DNA from: Rhodanobacter sp.
GTDB taxonomy: Bacteria > Pseudomonadota > Gammaproteobacteria > Xanthomonadales > Rhodanobacteraceae
Reading direction: 5' to 3'
DNA length: 64,000 bases
Assembly (NCBI GenBank): GCA_004298045.1
Contig: SCRM01000016.1
Location: 1-64,000, forward strand
This document shows, in pieces, positions 44,963 to 53,942 of this stretch. Both the position numbers and the translations under genes were made by a program. The first letter of the stretch is position 1. Each line of letters starts with the position of its first letter. The notes below the pieces were generated by a model. That model saw only the letters and a program-made list of their open reading frames with translations, had not been told where the DNA came from and made no database searches.

Positions 44963-45694
44963 TCAGCCGCCGACGTGCGCCAGCATGCCTTCCGGACGCT
45001 TGGCGCCCACAAAGCGCTTGGCCCAGTACGCTTCGTCGAGGCTGGAGATCTGCACCGCCTTGCCGGAAGCCGGCGCGTGGATGAAACGGTCGCCCGACAC
45101 ATAGATGCCGACATGCGTGATGTGATGCCGGCGTCCGGTGCTGAAGAACACCAGATCCCCCGGCTTCATGTCCGCCCGCTTGACCTTGAGGCCCGCGAGG
45201 AACTGCGAGGCGGAATTGGCCGGCAACTGCACGCCGATCGCGTGCGAGAACACATAGCGGACGAAACCGCTGCAATCGAAGCCGGTCGTGGGGCTGCGCC
45301 CGCCGCGCACATAACGCACATCGCGCAGGCCCATGGCCGCGGCAATCAGCGACTTGCGCAGGTCGGTCAGGGTTTCCGCCGGGCTGCTGGCCGCAAGCGG
45401 GCCGTCGGTTTTGGCAAGGACGTGATCGGCCTTGGCCACGTTGGCCGCGGTCGGCGCCGCCACACTATGCCCGGCGGAAAACGCCGGAATGGCCCCGGCG
45501 ATACCGGGCAATTGGCTGGCGACGGCCACTGCCGATGCATTGAGGATGGGCAGCTGGTTGAGCGAGAGCGCCGCCGAGCCATCGGCAGCAATCGGCGCAG
45601 GGTTGGCCACGGTACGCGTTTCGGCAAAGGCAGTGGTGCCCAAGAGCAACATCGAAACGAGCGCGGCAACCTTGGTCAATTGCTGAATCTGCAT
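44963..45694 (-). CDS. NlpC/P60 family cell-wall peptidase
   Basis: An exported cysteine peptidase of 243 residues. A signal peptide (VAALVSMLLLGTTAFA) is followed by an Ala/Pro-rich spacer (residues about 25-110) and a C-terminal NlpC/P60 domain. The catalytic Cys is in TTGFDCSGFVRYVF, the His in ITHVGIYVSG and a polar third residue in RFIHAPAS. Such enzymes cut gamma-D-Glu-meso-DAP or related bonds in peptidoglycan. The ATG at 45694 has GGGGAG upstream. Confidence 0.92.
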   Translation of the reverse strand: MQIQQLTKVAALVSMLLLGTTAFAETRTVANPAPIAADGSAALSLNQLPILNASAVAVASQLPGIAGAIPAFSAGHSVAAPTAANVAKADHVLAKTDGPLAASSPAETLTDLRKSLIAAAMGLRDVRYVRGGRSPTTGFDCSGFVRYVFSHAIGVQLPANSASQFLAGLKVKRADMKPGDLVFFSTGRRHHITHVGIYVSGDRFIHAPASGKAVQISSLDEAYWAKRFVGAKRPEGMLAHVGG

Positions 45695-45906
45695 CAGGCA
45701 GTCTCCCCTCCGGCGTGGGTTCGGTAGCTGTCGTTTCACAGGGAAACGACACGGCGAAGGTTCGACCTTAGCAACACATGCGCCCGCGTTTGTTCGATCC
45801 AGGTTAACTGTACCCCGCCGTTTCGGAGGTATGCGAAGCCCGTCACATTCGAGTACACACATGAAAAATCAATAACTTGTGTGTTTTCAGGAAGTGAAGC
45901 CGACGC
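45695..45906. other. Spacer with an ACACACA/TGTGTGT hairpin
   Basis: The yggS stop side contains the inverted repeat ACACACA (45854-45860) with TGTGTGT (45878-45884), separated by an AT-rich stretch, followed on the plus strand by TTTT. It may end yggS transcription or be part of the NlpC/P60 gene control region. No gene is seen. Confidence 0.4.
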
Positions 45907-46632
45907 TTAACGCGGTGCCTCGGGCCAGTAATACGAATCCGGATACGGCCGCTTGCCGAAGATCGCGGTGCCGATGCGTACCTCGGTGGCGCCTTCGGCG
46001 ATGGCGATCGGAAAGTCGCCGCTCATGCCCATGGACAGGCGCGGAATATGGTGGCCGCGGCCAATGGCGGCATCGCGCAACTCCCGCAGCTGGCGGAAAC
46101 AGGCACGGATTTCCTCCGGCACCTTGGTGTGGATCGCCAGCGTCATCAACCCGCGCACGCGCAACGTCCCATAGCCGGCCAGGCTGTCCAGAAAGCCCGG
46201 CAGCTCGGCCGGCGGCAGACCGTACTTGGTGTCCTCGGTGGAGGTCTTGACCTGCACCAGCACGTCGATGGCGCGGCCTTCCATTTGCAGCCGGTGATCC
46301 AGCGCAGCAGCCAGCTCGGGTCGGTCCAGCGACTGCACCTCGCTGGCATAGCGCGCCACTTCCTTGGCCTTGTTGGTCTGCAGGTGGCCGATCATCACCC
46401 AATCCAGATGCGCGTTGGCCAGCGCGCGCGCCTTGTCGCGGATTTCCTGCACTTTGTTCTCGCCGAAACGGGTGAGGCCAAGCGCCATCGCTTCGCGCAC
46501 CACGTCGACGCCGAAGGTCTTGGACACCGGCAACACGTTGACCTCGGCCGGATCGCGCCCGGCGGCGCGGCAAGCATCGGCGACGCGGCGCTGGATGTCC
46601 GCCCAATTGGCGGCGAGATGGGATTGATCCAT
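45907..46632 (-). CDS. yggS: PLP homeostasis protein YggS/PLPBP
   Basis: A 241-residue alanine-racemase-like TIM barrel that binds PLP without known catalysis and buffers vitamin B6. Seen: the PLP Lys in NVLPVSKTF, FGENKVQEIRDKA, HLDWVMIGHLQTNKAKE and the phosphate loop LSMGMSGDF with IRIGTAIFG-type end (VRIGTAIFGKRP). The ATG at 46632 matches family N-termini. Confidence 0.95.
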   Translation of the reverse strand: MDQSHLAANWADIQRRVADACRAAGRDPAEVNVLPVSKTFGVDVVREAMALGLTRFGENKVQEIRDKARALANAHLDWVMIGHLQTNKAKEVARYASEVQSLDRPELAAALDHRLQMEGRAIDVLVQVKTSTEDTKYGLPPAELPGFLDSLAGYGTLRVRGLMTLAIHTKVPEEIRACFRQLRELRDAAIGRGHHIPRLSMGMSGDFPIAIAEGATEVRIGTAIFGKRPYPDSYYWPEAPR

Positions 46633-46764
46633 GGGTATCGATACCCCCGTTGTTCGCCCGCCCTTCCTTTCGGAAGGTCGAGATGAGAGGTGGGGTTGGA
46701 CAGGGCAACAGCGAAGCTGGACGGCACCTGCCGGCAACTCCGCGAGCCCGGCCCCTCACCACGG

Positions 46765-46788
46765 CCCTCTCCCCAGTGGGGGAGAGGG
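46765..46788. repeat. Short perfect palindrome, dispersed-repeat type
   Basis: CCCTCTCCCC and GGGGAGAGGG are separated by four bases. The surrounding text (cccctcaccacggccctctcccc) is a repeat often seen in GC-rich proteobacteria. It lies 69 bases past the M20 peptidase stop and 133 bases before yggS, and may end the M20 transcript. Confidence 0.7.
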
Positions 46789-46856
46789 GGAAAGTGGCCA
46801 TCCCCCAAGAAGAAAAAAAGGCGCCCCTCTTTCCCGGATCGGGGGATCAGCCAGTG

Positions 46857-48281
46857 TCAGCCCTTGGCGCCCTGCGCGTAATGCTTGGCAATCACCTCGG
46901 CCACCACGCCAGACACCTTCTTGCCGGTAGGGATGTGCAGGAACTCGTTCGGGCCGTGCGCGTTGGAGTGCGGGCCGAGCACGCCGGTGATGAGGAACTG
47001 CGCCTTGGGGAATTTCTCGCCCAACATGCCCATGAAGGGGATCGAGCCGCCCTCGCCCATGTACGTGGCGGGTGCGCCGAACTGGCTCTTCGAGGCATCG
47101 TCCACCGCCTTGTCCAGCCACGGCGACAGCGCCGGCGCGTTCCAGCCGCTGCCGTCCTTTTCCAGATCGAAGGTGACGGTAGCGCCGTACGGCGGGTCCT
47201 TTTCCAACAAGCCCTTGACGAACCGGCCGGCCTGTTTCGCATCCAGCGTCGGCGGCACGCGCAGGCTCAGCTTGACTGCGGTGAACGGGCGCATGACGTT
47301 GCCGGCACTGTCCAGCGCGGGGATGCCGCCGATGCCGGTCACCGCCAGTTGCGGGCGCCATGTGCGGTTCAAGACCAGCTCGGAGAGATCCTTGGTGACC
47401 GGCTGCATGCCGCCCTTCCACGGAAACTTGTCGTAGATGTCGTTGCCCAGCACCTGCGCGGCGTGTTTGGCCTGCTCGGCACGCTGCGCCGGCACTTCGA
47501 CGTACAACTCCTTCGGCTTGATGGCGCCGGTGGCGGAGTCTTCCAGCCGGGAGAGGATCTCGCGCAGGATGCGGAAACTCGACGGCACCACGCCGGAGGC
47601 GTCGCCGGAGTGCACGCCTTCGTCCAGCACCTGCACCGTAAGATTGCCGCCGGTCATGCCGCGCAGCGAAGTGGTGAGCCAGAGCTGGTCGTAGTTGCCG
47701 CAGCCCGAATCCAGGCACACCACCAGCGATGGGCTGCCGATGCGGCTGGCGAGGTGGTCCACGTAGAACGGCAGGTCGTAGCTACCCGACTCCTCGCAGG
47801 CCTCGATCAGGATCACGCAGCGCGCGTGCGGCACGCCCTGTTCCTGCAGCGCCAGCAATGCGGAGAGCGAACCGAAGATGGCGTAGCCGTCGTCGGCGCC
47901 GCCGCGACCATATAGGCGATCGCCCTTGAGCACCGGCGTCCACGGGCCGAGGCCTTCGGACCAGCCGGTCATCTCCGGCTGCTTGTCCATGTGGCCATAA
48001 AGCATGACGGTGTCGTCGCCCTGCCCCGGCACCTCGATGAAGATGAGCGGCGTGCGGCCGTCCACCTCGAGCACTTCGAGCGTCGCGCCCGGCAGTGCGG
48101 CCAGCTTGCCGCGCGCCCAGTCGGCCATCAGCTTGAGCGCGGCATCCATGTGGCCATGGGCTTTCCAGTCTTTGTCGAACATCGGCGACTTGTTCGGGAT
48201 GCGGATGTACTCGACCAGCTTGGGCACGACTTCCTCATCCCACAGGCCGCTGATGCAGCGGGAAAGACGGGCGGTATCCAT
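46857..48281 (-). CDS. M20-family metallopeptidase
   Basis: A 474-residue di-zinc peptidase (CNDP/dipeptidase-like branch). Metal ligands: His and Asp in LYGHMDKQPE, Asp in YGRGGADDGYA, Glu pair in EACEESGSYD and His in PHSNAHGPNEFL. The dimerisation domain lies between residues about 200 and 375. No signal peptide, so cytoplasmic. The ATG at 48281 gives MDTARLSRCISGLWDEEV. Probable substrates are dipeptides or peptide amides. Confidence 0.92.
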   Translation of the reverse strand: MDTARLSRCISGLWDEEVVPKLVEYIRIPNKSPMFDKDWKAHGHMDAALKLMADWARGKLAALPGATLEVLEVDGRTPLIFIEVPGQGDDTVMLYGHMDKQPEMTGWSEGLGPWTPVLKGDRLYGRGGADDGYAIFGSLSALLALQEQGVPHARCVILIEACEESGSYDLPFYVDHLASRIGSPSLVVCLDSGCGNYDQLWLTTSLRGMTGGNLTVQVLDEGVHSGDASGVVPSSFRILREILSRLEDSATGAIKPKELYVEVPAQRAEQAKHAAQVLGNDIYDKFPWKGGMQPVTKDLSELVLNRTWRPQLAVTGIGGIPALDSAGNVMRPFTAVKLSLRVPPTLDAKQAGRFVKGLLEKDPPYGATVTFDLEKDGSGWNAPALSPWLDKAVDDASKSQFGAPATYMGEGGSIPFMGMLGEKFPKAQFLITGVLGPHSNAHGPNEFLHIPTGKKVSGVVAEVIAKHYAQGAKG

Positions 48282-48467
48282 GAGCAGCTCCCTAAATATG
48301 CGAGACCGCCAGTGTACCAGTGGCCCGACAGCCTCCCGGCGTCGGACGACAACGTGACGCGTTGTCGGCGCACACCGCGGCTGCCGCGACACCCGCTGTG
48401 CGCCCGACGCGAACATCGCAAAGTCGCGCCGCGGCACCTCGCCGCCTGCCACTTTGGAGCTCACACC

Positions 48468-48830
48468 ATGCATCGCAAACTTGCTGCCATCGCCCTGCTG
48501 CTCGGCCTTGCCGCCCCCGGCCTGCTGCTGGCCGCCACCCCGGTCAACGTCAACCGCGCCGACGCCGCCACCCTCGCACAATCGCTCGACGGCATTGGCC
48601 CGGCCAAGGCCGACGCCATCGTCGCGTGGCGTACCGCCAACGGCCCCTTCAAGTCGGTGGACGACCTGCGCCAAGTCAAAGGTATTGGCGAGGCCACGCT
48701 GGAGCGCAACCGCAGCGCGATCCTGCTGGCCGACCGCGCTGGCACTGCGCCCGCCGCAGCCAAGCCGGCCAAGTCAGCCCAATCGACCAAGCCGACGAAA
48801 CCGGCAAAACCGGCGCCAAAGCACCCGTGA
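48468..48830 (+). CDS. Exported ComEA-like helix-hairpin-helix protein
   Basis: A 120-residue protein with a signal peptide (ALLLGLAAPGLLLA) and two helix-hairpin-helix motifs (VNVNRADAATLAQSLDGIGP ... and VKGIGEATLERNR), the ComEA layout that binds DNA in the periplasm during natural transformation. The C-terminal 35 residues are Ala/Lys/Pro repeats, which could add non-specific DNA binding. No other competence gene is nearby. Confidence 0.88.
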   Translation: MHRKLAAIALLLGLAAPGLLLAATPVNVNRADAATLAQSLDGIGPAKADAIVAWRTANGPFKSVDDLRQVKGIGEATLERNRSAILLADRAGTAPAAAKPAKSAQSTKPTKPAKPAPKHP

Positions 48831-48937
48831 TCGCGGCGCAAAACACCGCATGAAGCCGTGGGCGATATGGCTGCGCCGTGCTGGCCACGGCGCGGCCTGC
48901 GTTACACTCGCGCGCCTTTCCCGCTCGCTGGCCAGCC

Positions 48938-49414
48938 ATGATCCTGCCGCGTTACCACGTTGCCGCCTCCACCATCCCGGGCGCCGGCAAGGGTCTGTTC
49001 CTGGACGAACCGGTCGCCGCCGGCAGCATCATCACGGCACCGGACCAGATCGACCATACCTACCGGCTGGCCGACATCGAGGCCTCGCCGACATTGCACG
49101 AGCAGTTCTATGCCAGCGCGCGCTGGTTCGAGGATCGCTACACGCTGTCGCCCGACTGGCCGGACGAATGCTTCATCAACCACAGCTTCACACCCAACGG
49201 CCTGTGGCATCTGGGTTTCGTGTTTGCGCTGCAATCGCTGGCCGCCGGCGCCGAAATCACCGTCGACTACCGGCACCTGCTGCCGCCCGGCCAGGCCGAG
49301 GATTTCGTCGATGCCCTGACCGGTGAGAGTATTGTCGGCTGGTCATGGCAGGAGAGTCTTGTCGACAGCACGCGCGCACTGGCTGCGCTGCTGGCTGTCG
49401 ATCGTCGTCGCTGA
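48938..49414 (+). CDS. SET domain protein, putative lysine methyltransferase
   Basis: A 158-residue protein composed of a SET domain. Seen: the N-terminal motif IPGAGKGLFLDEPVAAGSII, the SAM-binding motif ECFINHSFTPNG (NHS) and the terminal EITVDYRHLLP (the Y of the ELxxDY motif). SET proteins methylate lysines; bacterial targets are mostly unknown. The stop shares its last base with the ATG of the GNAT gene, so the two are translationally coupled. Confidence 0.85.
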   Translation: MILPRYHVAASTIPGAGKGLFLDEPVAAGSIITAPDQIDHTYRLADIEASPTLHEQFYASARWFEDRYTLSPDWPDECFINHSFTPNGLWHLGFVFALQSLAAGAEITVDYRHLLPPGQAEDFVDALTGESIVGWSWQESLVDSTRALAALLAVDRRR

Positions 49415-49953
49415 TGCTGGAAATACCGGAGATAGAAACCGCACGGCTGCGGCTGACCGCGCTGGCCGAACGCCATTTCGACGACTACGCCGCCATGCTT
49501 GCCGACGCCGACAGCACGCGTTACATCGGCGATGGCCAACCGCTCGACCGTACCAACGCGTGGCGCTCGCTCGCCATGCTGCTTGGCCACTGGCAACTGC
49601 GCGGCTGCGGCATGTGGGCGCTGGAGCGCAAGGACGACGGTGCCTTTGTGGGCCGCGCCGGCCTGATGAACCCGGAGGGCTGGCCCGATCTCGAACTGGG
49701 CTGGATGCTGGGCGCCAATCACCGCCATCACGGCTACGCCACCGAAGCCGGCGCCGCCGTGCTCGATTTTGCGTGGACGACGCTGCATGCCACGCGCGTC
49801 ATCAGTCTGATCCGCCCGGGCAACGTGGCCGCCGAGCATGTCGCGCAACGGCTCGGCGGGGAGGCGATCGAAGACATCGACTTCTACGGCGACCGGGCAC
49901 GCGTGTTTGCGTATTACCCGCCGCATCGGGAAAGTACCGACGTGGCGTGCTGA
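49414..49953 (+). CDS. GNAT-family N-acetyltransferase (RimJ/RimL type)
   Basis: A 179-residue acetyltransferase of the RimJ/RimL class: ETARLRLTALAERHFDDYAAM start, the conserved LELGWMLGANHRHHGYATEA acetyl-CoA loop and ISLIRPGNVAAEHVAQRLG. RimJ-like enzymes acetylate protein N-termini or small amines. The 1-base overlap with the SET gene suggests the two modify the same or related targets. Confidence 0.9.
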   Translation: MLEIPEIETARLRLTALAERHFDDYAAMLADADSTRYIGDGQPLDRTNAWRSLAMLLGHWQLRGCGMWALERKDDGAFVGRAGLMNPEGWPDLELGWMLGANHRHHGYATEAGAAVLDFAWTTLHATRVISLIRPGNVAAEHVAQRLGGEAIEDIDFYGDRARVFAYYPPHRESTDVAC

Positions 49954-49959
49954 GTCGCC

Positions 49960-50144
49960 GGCTGCCGATGGTTTTCCCGGCAGCCCGTCGGGATGAATCC
50001 CGCCGCCTCGGGCTTGGCGGTCAGGCCTGCATCGGGCTTGGCGGCATCGAGATAAAGCTTCCGCTCCGGATCGAGCTGCGCCGATACCACCTTGCCGGGC
50101 TTGACGAAATCGAAGCGTGCCCAGCGCCTCGTCGACAAACTCAT
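49960..50144 (-). pseudogene. Remnant of an unidentified, possibly M1-peptidase-like gene
   Basis: The 351-base gap holds a minus-strand stretch reading RFDFVKPGKVVSAQLDPERK followed by LYLDAAKPDAG, a pattern like the C-terminal beta-rich end of membrane-linked M1-type aminopeptidases. In another frame just upstream reads WDEFVDEALGTLRF, so a frameshift is likely. No start-to-stop gene with family length exists. Its end runs into the 3' end of the GNAT gene. Assignment is tentative. Confidence 0.35.
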
Positions 50145-50304
50145 CCCATCCCCCTCCCATGACTGGCAAAATGTGCGCCCGCGGCGCGTGGGCCGTCATC
50201 AGCCAGGTCACGCTGCAAGCCTTTGCATCCGCTAAGCATGCGTATGCGCCCGGCATGGCAAGCTGTGCGTCTGCGTTGCCGCAAATCAGGAGGAAACCCG
50301 ACGC

Positions 50305-50988
50305 ATGCGCATCCTGCTTGCCGAAGACGACGCCGCGATTGCCGATGGCATCTGCGCCTCGCTGCGCCAACACAACCACGCCGTGGACCACGCCACCGAT
50401 GGCCGACTCGCCGACGCCGCGCTGCGCGACCACGAGTACGACCTCCTGGTGCTCGACCTTGGCCTGCCGCAGCTCGATGGCAGCGAAGTGCTGCGCCGCC
50501 TGCGCAGCCGTGGCGCCGGGTTGCCGGTGCTGGTGGTGACGGCGCGTGACGGGCTGGCCGAACGCATCCGCGTGCTCGACCTGGGCGCCGACGATTATCT
50601 GGTGAAGCCGTTTGCGCTGGCCGAGTTCGAAGCCCGCGTGCGCGCCCTGCTACGGCGCTCGAGCACCCACGGCATGCCCGAACTGAAGCTCGGCCAATTG
50701 CGGCTGGACCTGCCCGGCCACCGCGCCTGGGTCGGTACCACCGCACTCGAACTTACCGCCCGCGAGTTTGGCCTGCTTGAAGCCCTCGCCCGCCGCGCCG
50801 ACCGCGTCACCAGCCGCGCACAGCTGGTGGAAGCCTTGTGCAACTGGGACGAGGAGCTGACCGACAACGGCCTCGACATCGCCATCCACCGCCTGCGCCG
50901 CAAGCTCGAAGGCAGCGGCACCGGCGTACGCACCATCCGCGGGTTGGGCTATCTGCTGGAGGAATCCAGCGGCGAAGCCACACCATGA
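50305..50988 (+). CDS. OmpR-family response regulator
   Basis: A 227-residue regulator. Receiver domain: acidic pocket Glu7/Asp8/Asp9 (LLAEDDAA), phospho-acceptor Asp51 (LLVLDLGLPQLDG), Lys in DYLVKPF. The C-terminal winged helix (AREFGLLEAL ... IAIHRLRRKL ... IRGLGYLL) is of the QseB/PmrA type. The ATG has a strong AGGAGG at 50288. It overlaps the kinase gene by 4 bases and is the first gene of a six-gene plus-strand unit that ends with an exporter. Confidence 0.95.
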   Translation: MRILLAEDDAAIADGICASLRQHNHAVDHATDGRLADAALRDHEYDLLVLDLGLPQLDGSEVLRRLRSRGAGLPVLVVTARDGLAERIRVLDLGADDYLVKPFALAEFEARVRALLRRSSTHGMPELKLGQLRLDLPGHRAWVGTTALELTAREFGLLEALARRADRVTSRAQLVEALCNWDEELTDNGLDIAIHRLRRKLEGSGTGVRTIRGLGYLLEESSGEATP

Positions 50989-52391
50989 AGCGCCCCCTGC
51001 GTCGCCCCAGCCTGCGCCGCCGTCTGCTCGGTTTCCTGCTGATCCCGGTCGCCGTGCTGTTGCTGCTGGACATGACGCTGACCTACGCCGTGGCGCTCGG
51101 CTACGCCAACCATGTGCACGACCGCGACCTTGCCGGCGATGCGCTGACGCTGGCCAAGATGATGGGCAACGAGCAGCTTGGCGGTGAACTCAGCCCACAA
51201 GCGCGATTTCTCTTGCAGTACGACCCGAGCGGCGAGGGCTTCTTCAGCGTGGTCAGTCGCCAGCGCGGGCTGCTCGCCGGCAATGATCGGCTCCCGGCGG
51301 CCAGCCCCCCATCCTCTATCGGCAGCCCGCCAACATTGTTCGACACCCACGTCGGCAAACACGCCCTGCGCGCCGTCACCCTCACCACCCGCGCACCGAA
51401 CCGGCCGGGCGACGAGCTGGTCATCACCGTGGCCGAAACCCTGCACGATCGCCACATGCAGGCACGCAACATCTTGCTGCTGGCGATCGCCACCGAAGCG
51501 CCGCTGGTCATCTCCGTGCTGCTGCTGGTGTGGTTTGGCGTGAATCACGGCCTGCGCGTGCTGGACCCGCTCACCGAACGCCTCGCCCGCCGCAACCATG
51601 AGCTGAGCCCGATCGGCGCCCCGGATGTACCGCAGGAAATCCTGCCACTCACGCGCACCATCGACGCCCTGTTCTCCCGCCTGCGCAGCATGCTCGCCTT
51701 GCACGACCGGTTCATTGCCGACGCCGCGCATCAGTTGCGCACGCCGCTGGCCGGGCTCAGTCTGCATGTCGAGCGCGCGCTGGCGGCATCCGACCCGGCC
51801 AGCGTGCACGACGCGCTCGCGCACATCCGCGACCTGACCCGGCGCACCGCGCGCACTACGGCGCAATTGCTGTCGCTTACCCGCGCACAAGCGCCATCGA
51901 ACGACACCCAGGCGCCTGCCGTGATCGACCTGGCGCAGTTGATTCCCGATGCCGTCGGCCAGCGCGTGCACGAAGCGCTCGAAGCCGGAGTGGACCTTGG
52001 CTACCAGTGCACTGAGCACACGCTAAGCATTCGCGGGCATGCTGCCAGCGTGCTTGACCTGCTCGACAACCTGATCGACAACGCCATCCGTTATGCCGGT
52101 CGTGGCAGCATCGTCACCGTCAGCCTGCAGCGCGGCGCCGACGACGGCGCGTGCCTCACGGTCGAAGACAACGGCCCGGGCGTGCCGCCCGAACTCCTGC
52201 CGCGCCTGAGCGAGCGGTTTTTCCGCGCTCCGGAGACCCACGCCGAAGGCAGCGGCCTGGGCCTGGCCATCGTGCAACGCATCGTCGAACGGCACCACGC
52301 CGAAGTCGTCTACGAGCTGGCCGAGGAACACGGCCTGCGCGTCACGGTGCGCTTCCCGCCGGTGCACGACGACCTCGCATCGGCTGCCTGA
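50985..52391 (+). CDS. Sensor histidine kinase (QseC/TctE type)
   Basis: A 468-residue inner-membrane kinase. Two helices (residues about 15-38 and 166-186) enclose a periplasmic domain of the 2CSK_N type. HAMP-like HGLRVLDPLTERLARRNHEL follows, then the H-box DAAHQLRTPLAGLSLH, N-box LLDNLIDNAIRYA, G1 box VEDNGPGVPP and G2 box GSGLGLAIVQRIV. It should phosphorylate the coupled regulator. The family senses carboxylates, cations or membrane stress; the signal here is not deducible. Confidence 0.94.
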   Translation: MKRPLRRPSLRRRLLGFLLIPVAVLLLLDMTLTYAVALGYANHVHDRDLAGDALTLAKMMGNEQLGGELSPQARFLLQYDPSGEGFFSVVSRQRGLLAGNDRLPAASPPSSIGSPPTLFDTHVGKHALRAVTLTTRAPNRPGDELVITVAETLHDRHMQARNILLLAIATEAPLVISVLLLVWFGVNHGLRVLDPLTERLARRNHELSPIGAPDVPQEILPLTRTIDALFSRLRSMLALHDRFIADAAHQLRTPLAGLSLHVERALAASDPASVHDALAHIRDLTRRTARTTAQLLSLTRAQAPSNDTQAPAVIDLAQLIPDAVGQRVHEALEAGVDLGYQCTEHTLSIRGHAASVLDLLDNLIDNAIRYAGRGSIVTVSLQRGADDGACLTVEDNGPGVPPELLPRLSERFFRAPETHAEGSGLGLAIVQRIVERHHAEVVYELAEEHGLRVTVRFPPVHDDLASAA

Positions 52392-52463
52392 CAGCATGTG
52401 CCGGCACTTGTATGCTAAGCAGTCGGCACGGTCGCCGCGCATCCTTTTTCCCCTGCTCACGTC

Positions 52464-53942
52464 GTGACCGCATTGTTTTCCCTCCCCGGCGCCGCACGCG
52501 CTGCACTTCCCCCTCCGCGTCTTCGCCGTCGCACGTCTGCGCGTTCGTGGCGCTGCGCTGCGCTGGCAGCGGCCATCGTACTGGCCGGCTGCAGCGTGAA
52601 AATGCCGGAGCTCAAGCCGCCGATTCCGGCACAGTGGCAGCAAGCGCGCGCCAGCCAGGCGCCGGCTCCCACCGACCTGCATGATTGGTGGCATGCGTTC
52701 CACGAACCGGCATTGAATGCATTGGTTGATCGTGCCCTCGTACACAACCTGGACGTGGCGCAGGCGATTGAACACCTGCGCGCCGCGCGCGCCATGCTGC
52801 GCCCGGCCCGCGTGCGTTACTGGCCAGGCCTAAAAGCCAGCACCGACCAGGTGGTCGACCCGGATGCCTCGGCGTCGTATCTCGTTGCCGGTTTCGATTC
52901 GACCTGGGAGTTCGGCCTGTTCGGCCGTGCCACCGCCAGCCAACGCGAGGCGCAAGGGCAACTCGATGCCAGCGCCGCCGACCTCGCCGGCGCCCGCGTC
53001 ACGCTGGTGGCCGAGGTCGTGCGCAACTGGATCGAACTGCGCACCGCGCAGCAGCAGGAGCAGCTGCTGCAGCACATCGCCGACCTGCGCGCCCGCCAGC
53101 TCGATCTCGTGACCGTGCGGGCACACCTCAAGCTGGCCGCGGCCACCGACGTGGACACCGCAACCGCCGCAAGCGCCGAAGCCGCCGCCGCGCTCGCGGC
53201 GCCGCGCCATGCCGCCGTGGCCGCGGCACAACGGCTGGCCGTGCTGCTTGGCCAGAACCACCCGGACCCGGCTTGGCTTGCGCCCGGCGCCCAGCCCGAG
53301 CTTGGTGCCTGGCAGATCGACGGCGCACCGGCCGAGCTGCTGCGCACGCGCCCGGAAATCGCCAAGGCCGAAGCCAACGTGCTGGCAGCCGCCGGCGAGC
53401 TGGGCATTGCCCGGGCCAACCGCTTTCCGCAGCTCGGCTTGAACGCCTCGATGGTCTGGGCCACCGACCTCAACAACAACCGCAAGCGCACGGTATCCAA
53501 CGGTCTGGCTACCATCGGGCCGGCCATCGACATCCCGCTGTTCGACTGGGGCATGCGTGCCGCCGCCGATCACGCCAAATCGCATGAGCTGCGCGCCGCC
53601 GTGCTCGCCTACCGACAGGCAGTGCTCGAAGGCGTGGCCGAGGTCGAAACCTCGCTCAACGCGCTGGCGCAGCAGGAACAACGCGAACAGCATCAGGCAA
53701 CGGCGCTGCGCGCGCTGGAGCATGCCGACGCCGCCACCGCCACCCGCGTCAAGCTGCAACTGGATTCGCCGCTCACCCTCGCCGAACGGCAACTCGCCAC
53801 GGCCCAGGCCCGGCTCGAACTGATCGACACCCGCGCCAGCCGCGGCATCGCCTATGTGGCCCTGTACAAGGCGCTGGGTGGCGCGCCGCGGCCAACGCCA
53901 GATCACGACCAGGACACCGCCGCCCACGAGGCCGCACGCTGA
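52464..53942 (+). CDS. Outer-membrane efflux lipoprotein (OprM/NodT family)
   Basis: A TolC-like outer-membrane channel of 492 residues. A long N-terminal region precedes the lipobox IVLAGCS. Two tandem OEP repeats follow, with PELKPPIPAQWQQ, DWWHAFHEPALNALVDRAL and RPEIAKAEANVLAAAGELGIARANRFPQL, the last being the diagnostic repeat-2 motif. The start is GTG at 52464; an internal start nearer the lipobox is possible because the signal is unusually long and Arg-rich. It overlaps the permease gene by 1 base. Confidence 0.92.
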   Translation: MTALFSLPGAARAALPPPRLRRRTSARSWRCAALAAAIVLAGCSVKMPELKPPIPAQWQQARASQAPAPTDLHDWWHAFHEPALNALVDRALVHNLDVAQAIEHLRAARAMLRPARVRYWPGLKASTDQVVDPDASASYLVAGFDSTWEFGLFGRATASQREAQGQLDASAADLAGARVTLVAEVVRNWIELRTAQQQEQLLQHIADLRARQLDLVTVRAHLKLAAATDVDTATAASAEAAAALAAPRHAAVAAAQRLAVLLGQNHPDPAWLAPGAQPELGAWQIDGAPAELLRTRPEIAKAEANVLAAAGELGIARANRFPQLGLNASMVWATDLNNNRKRTVSNGLATIGPAIDIPLFDWGMRAAADHAKSHELRAAVLAYRQAVLEGVAEVETSLNALAQQEQREQHQATALRALEHADAATATRVKLQLDSPLTLAERQLATAQARLELIDTRASRGIAYVALYKALGGAPRPTPDHDQDTAAHEAAR

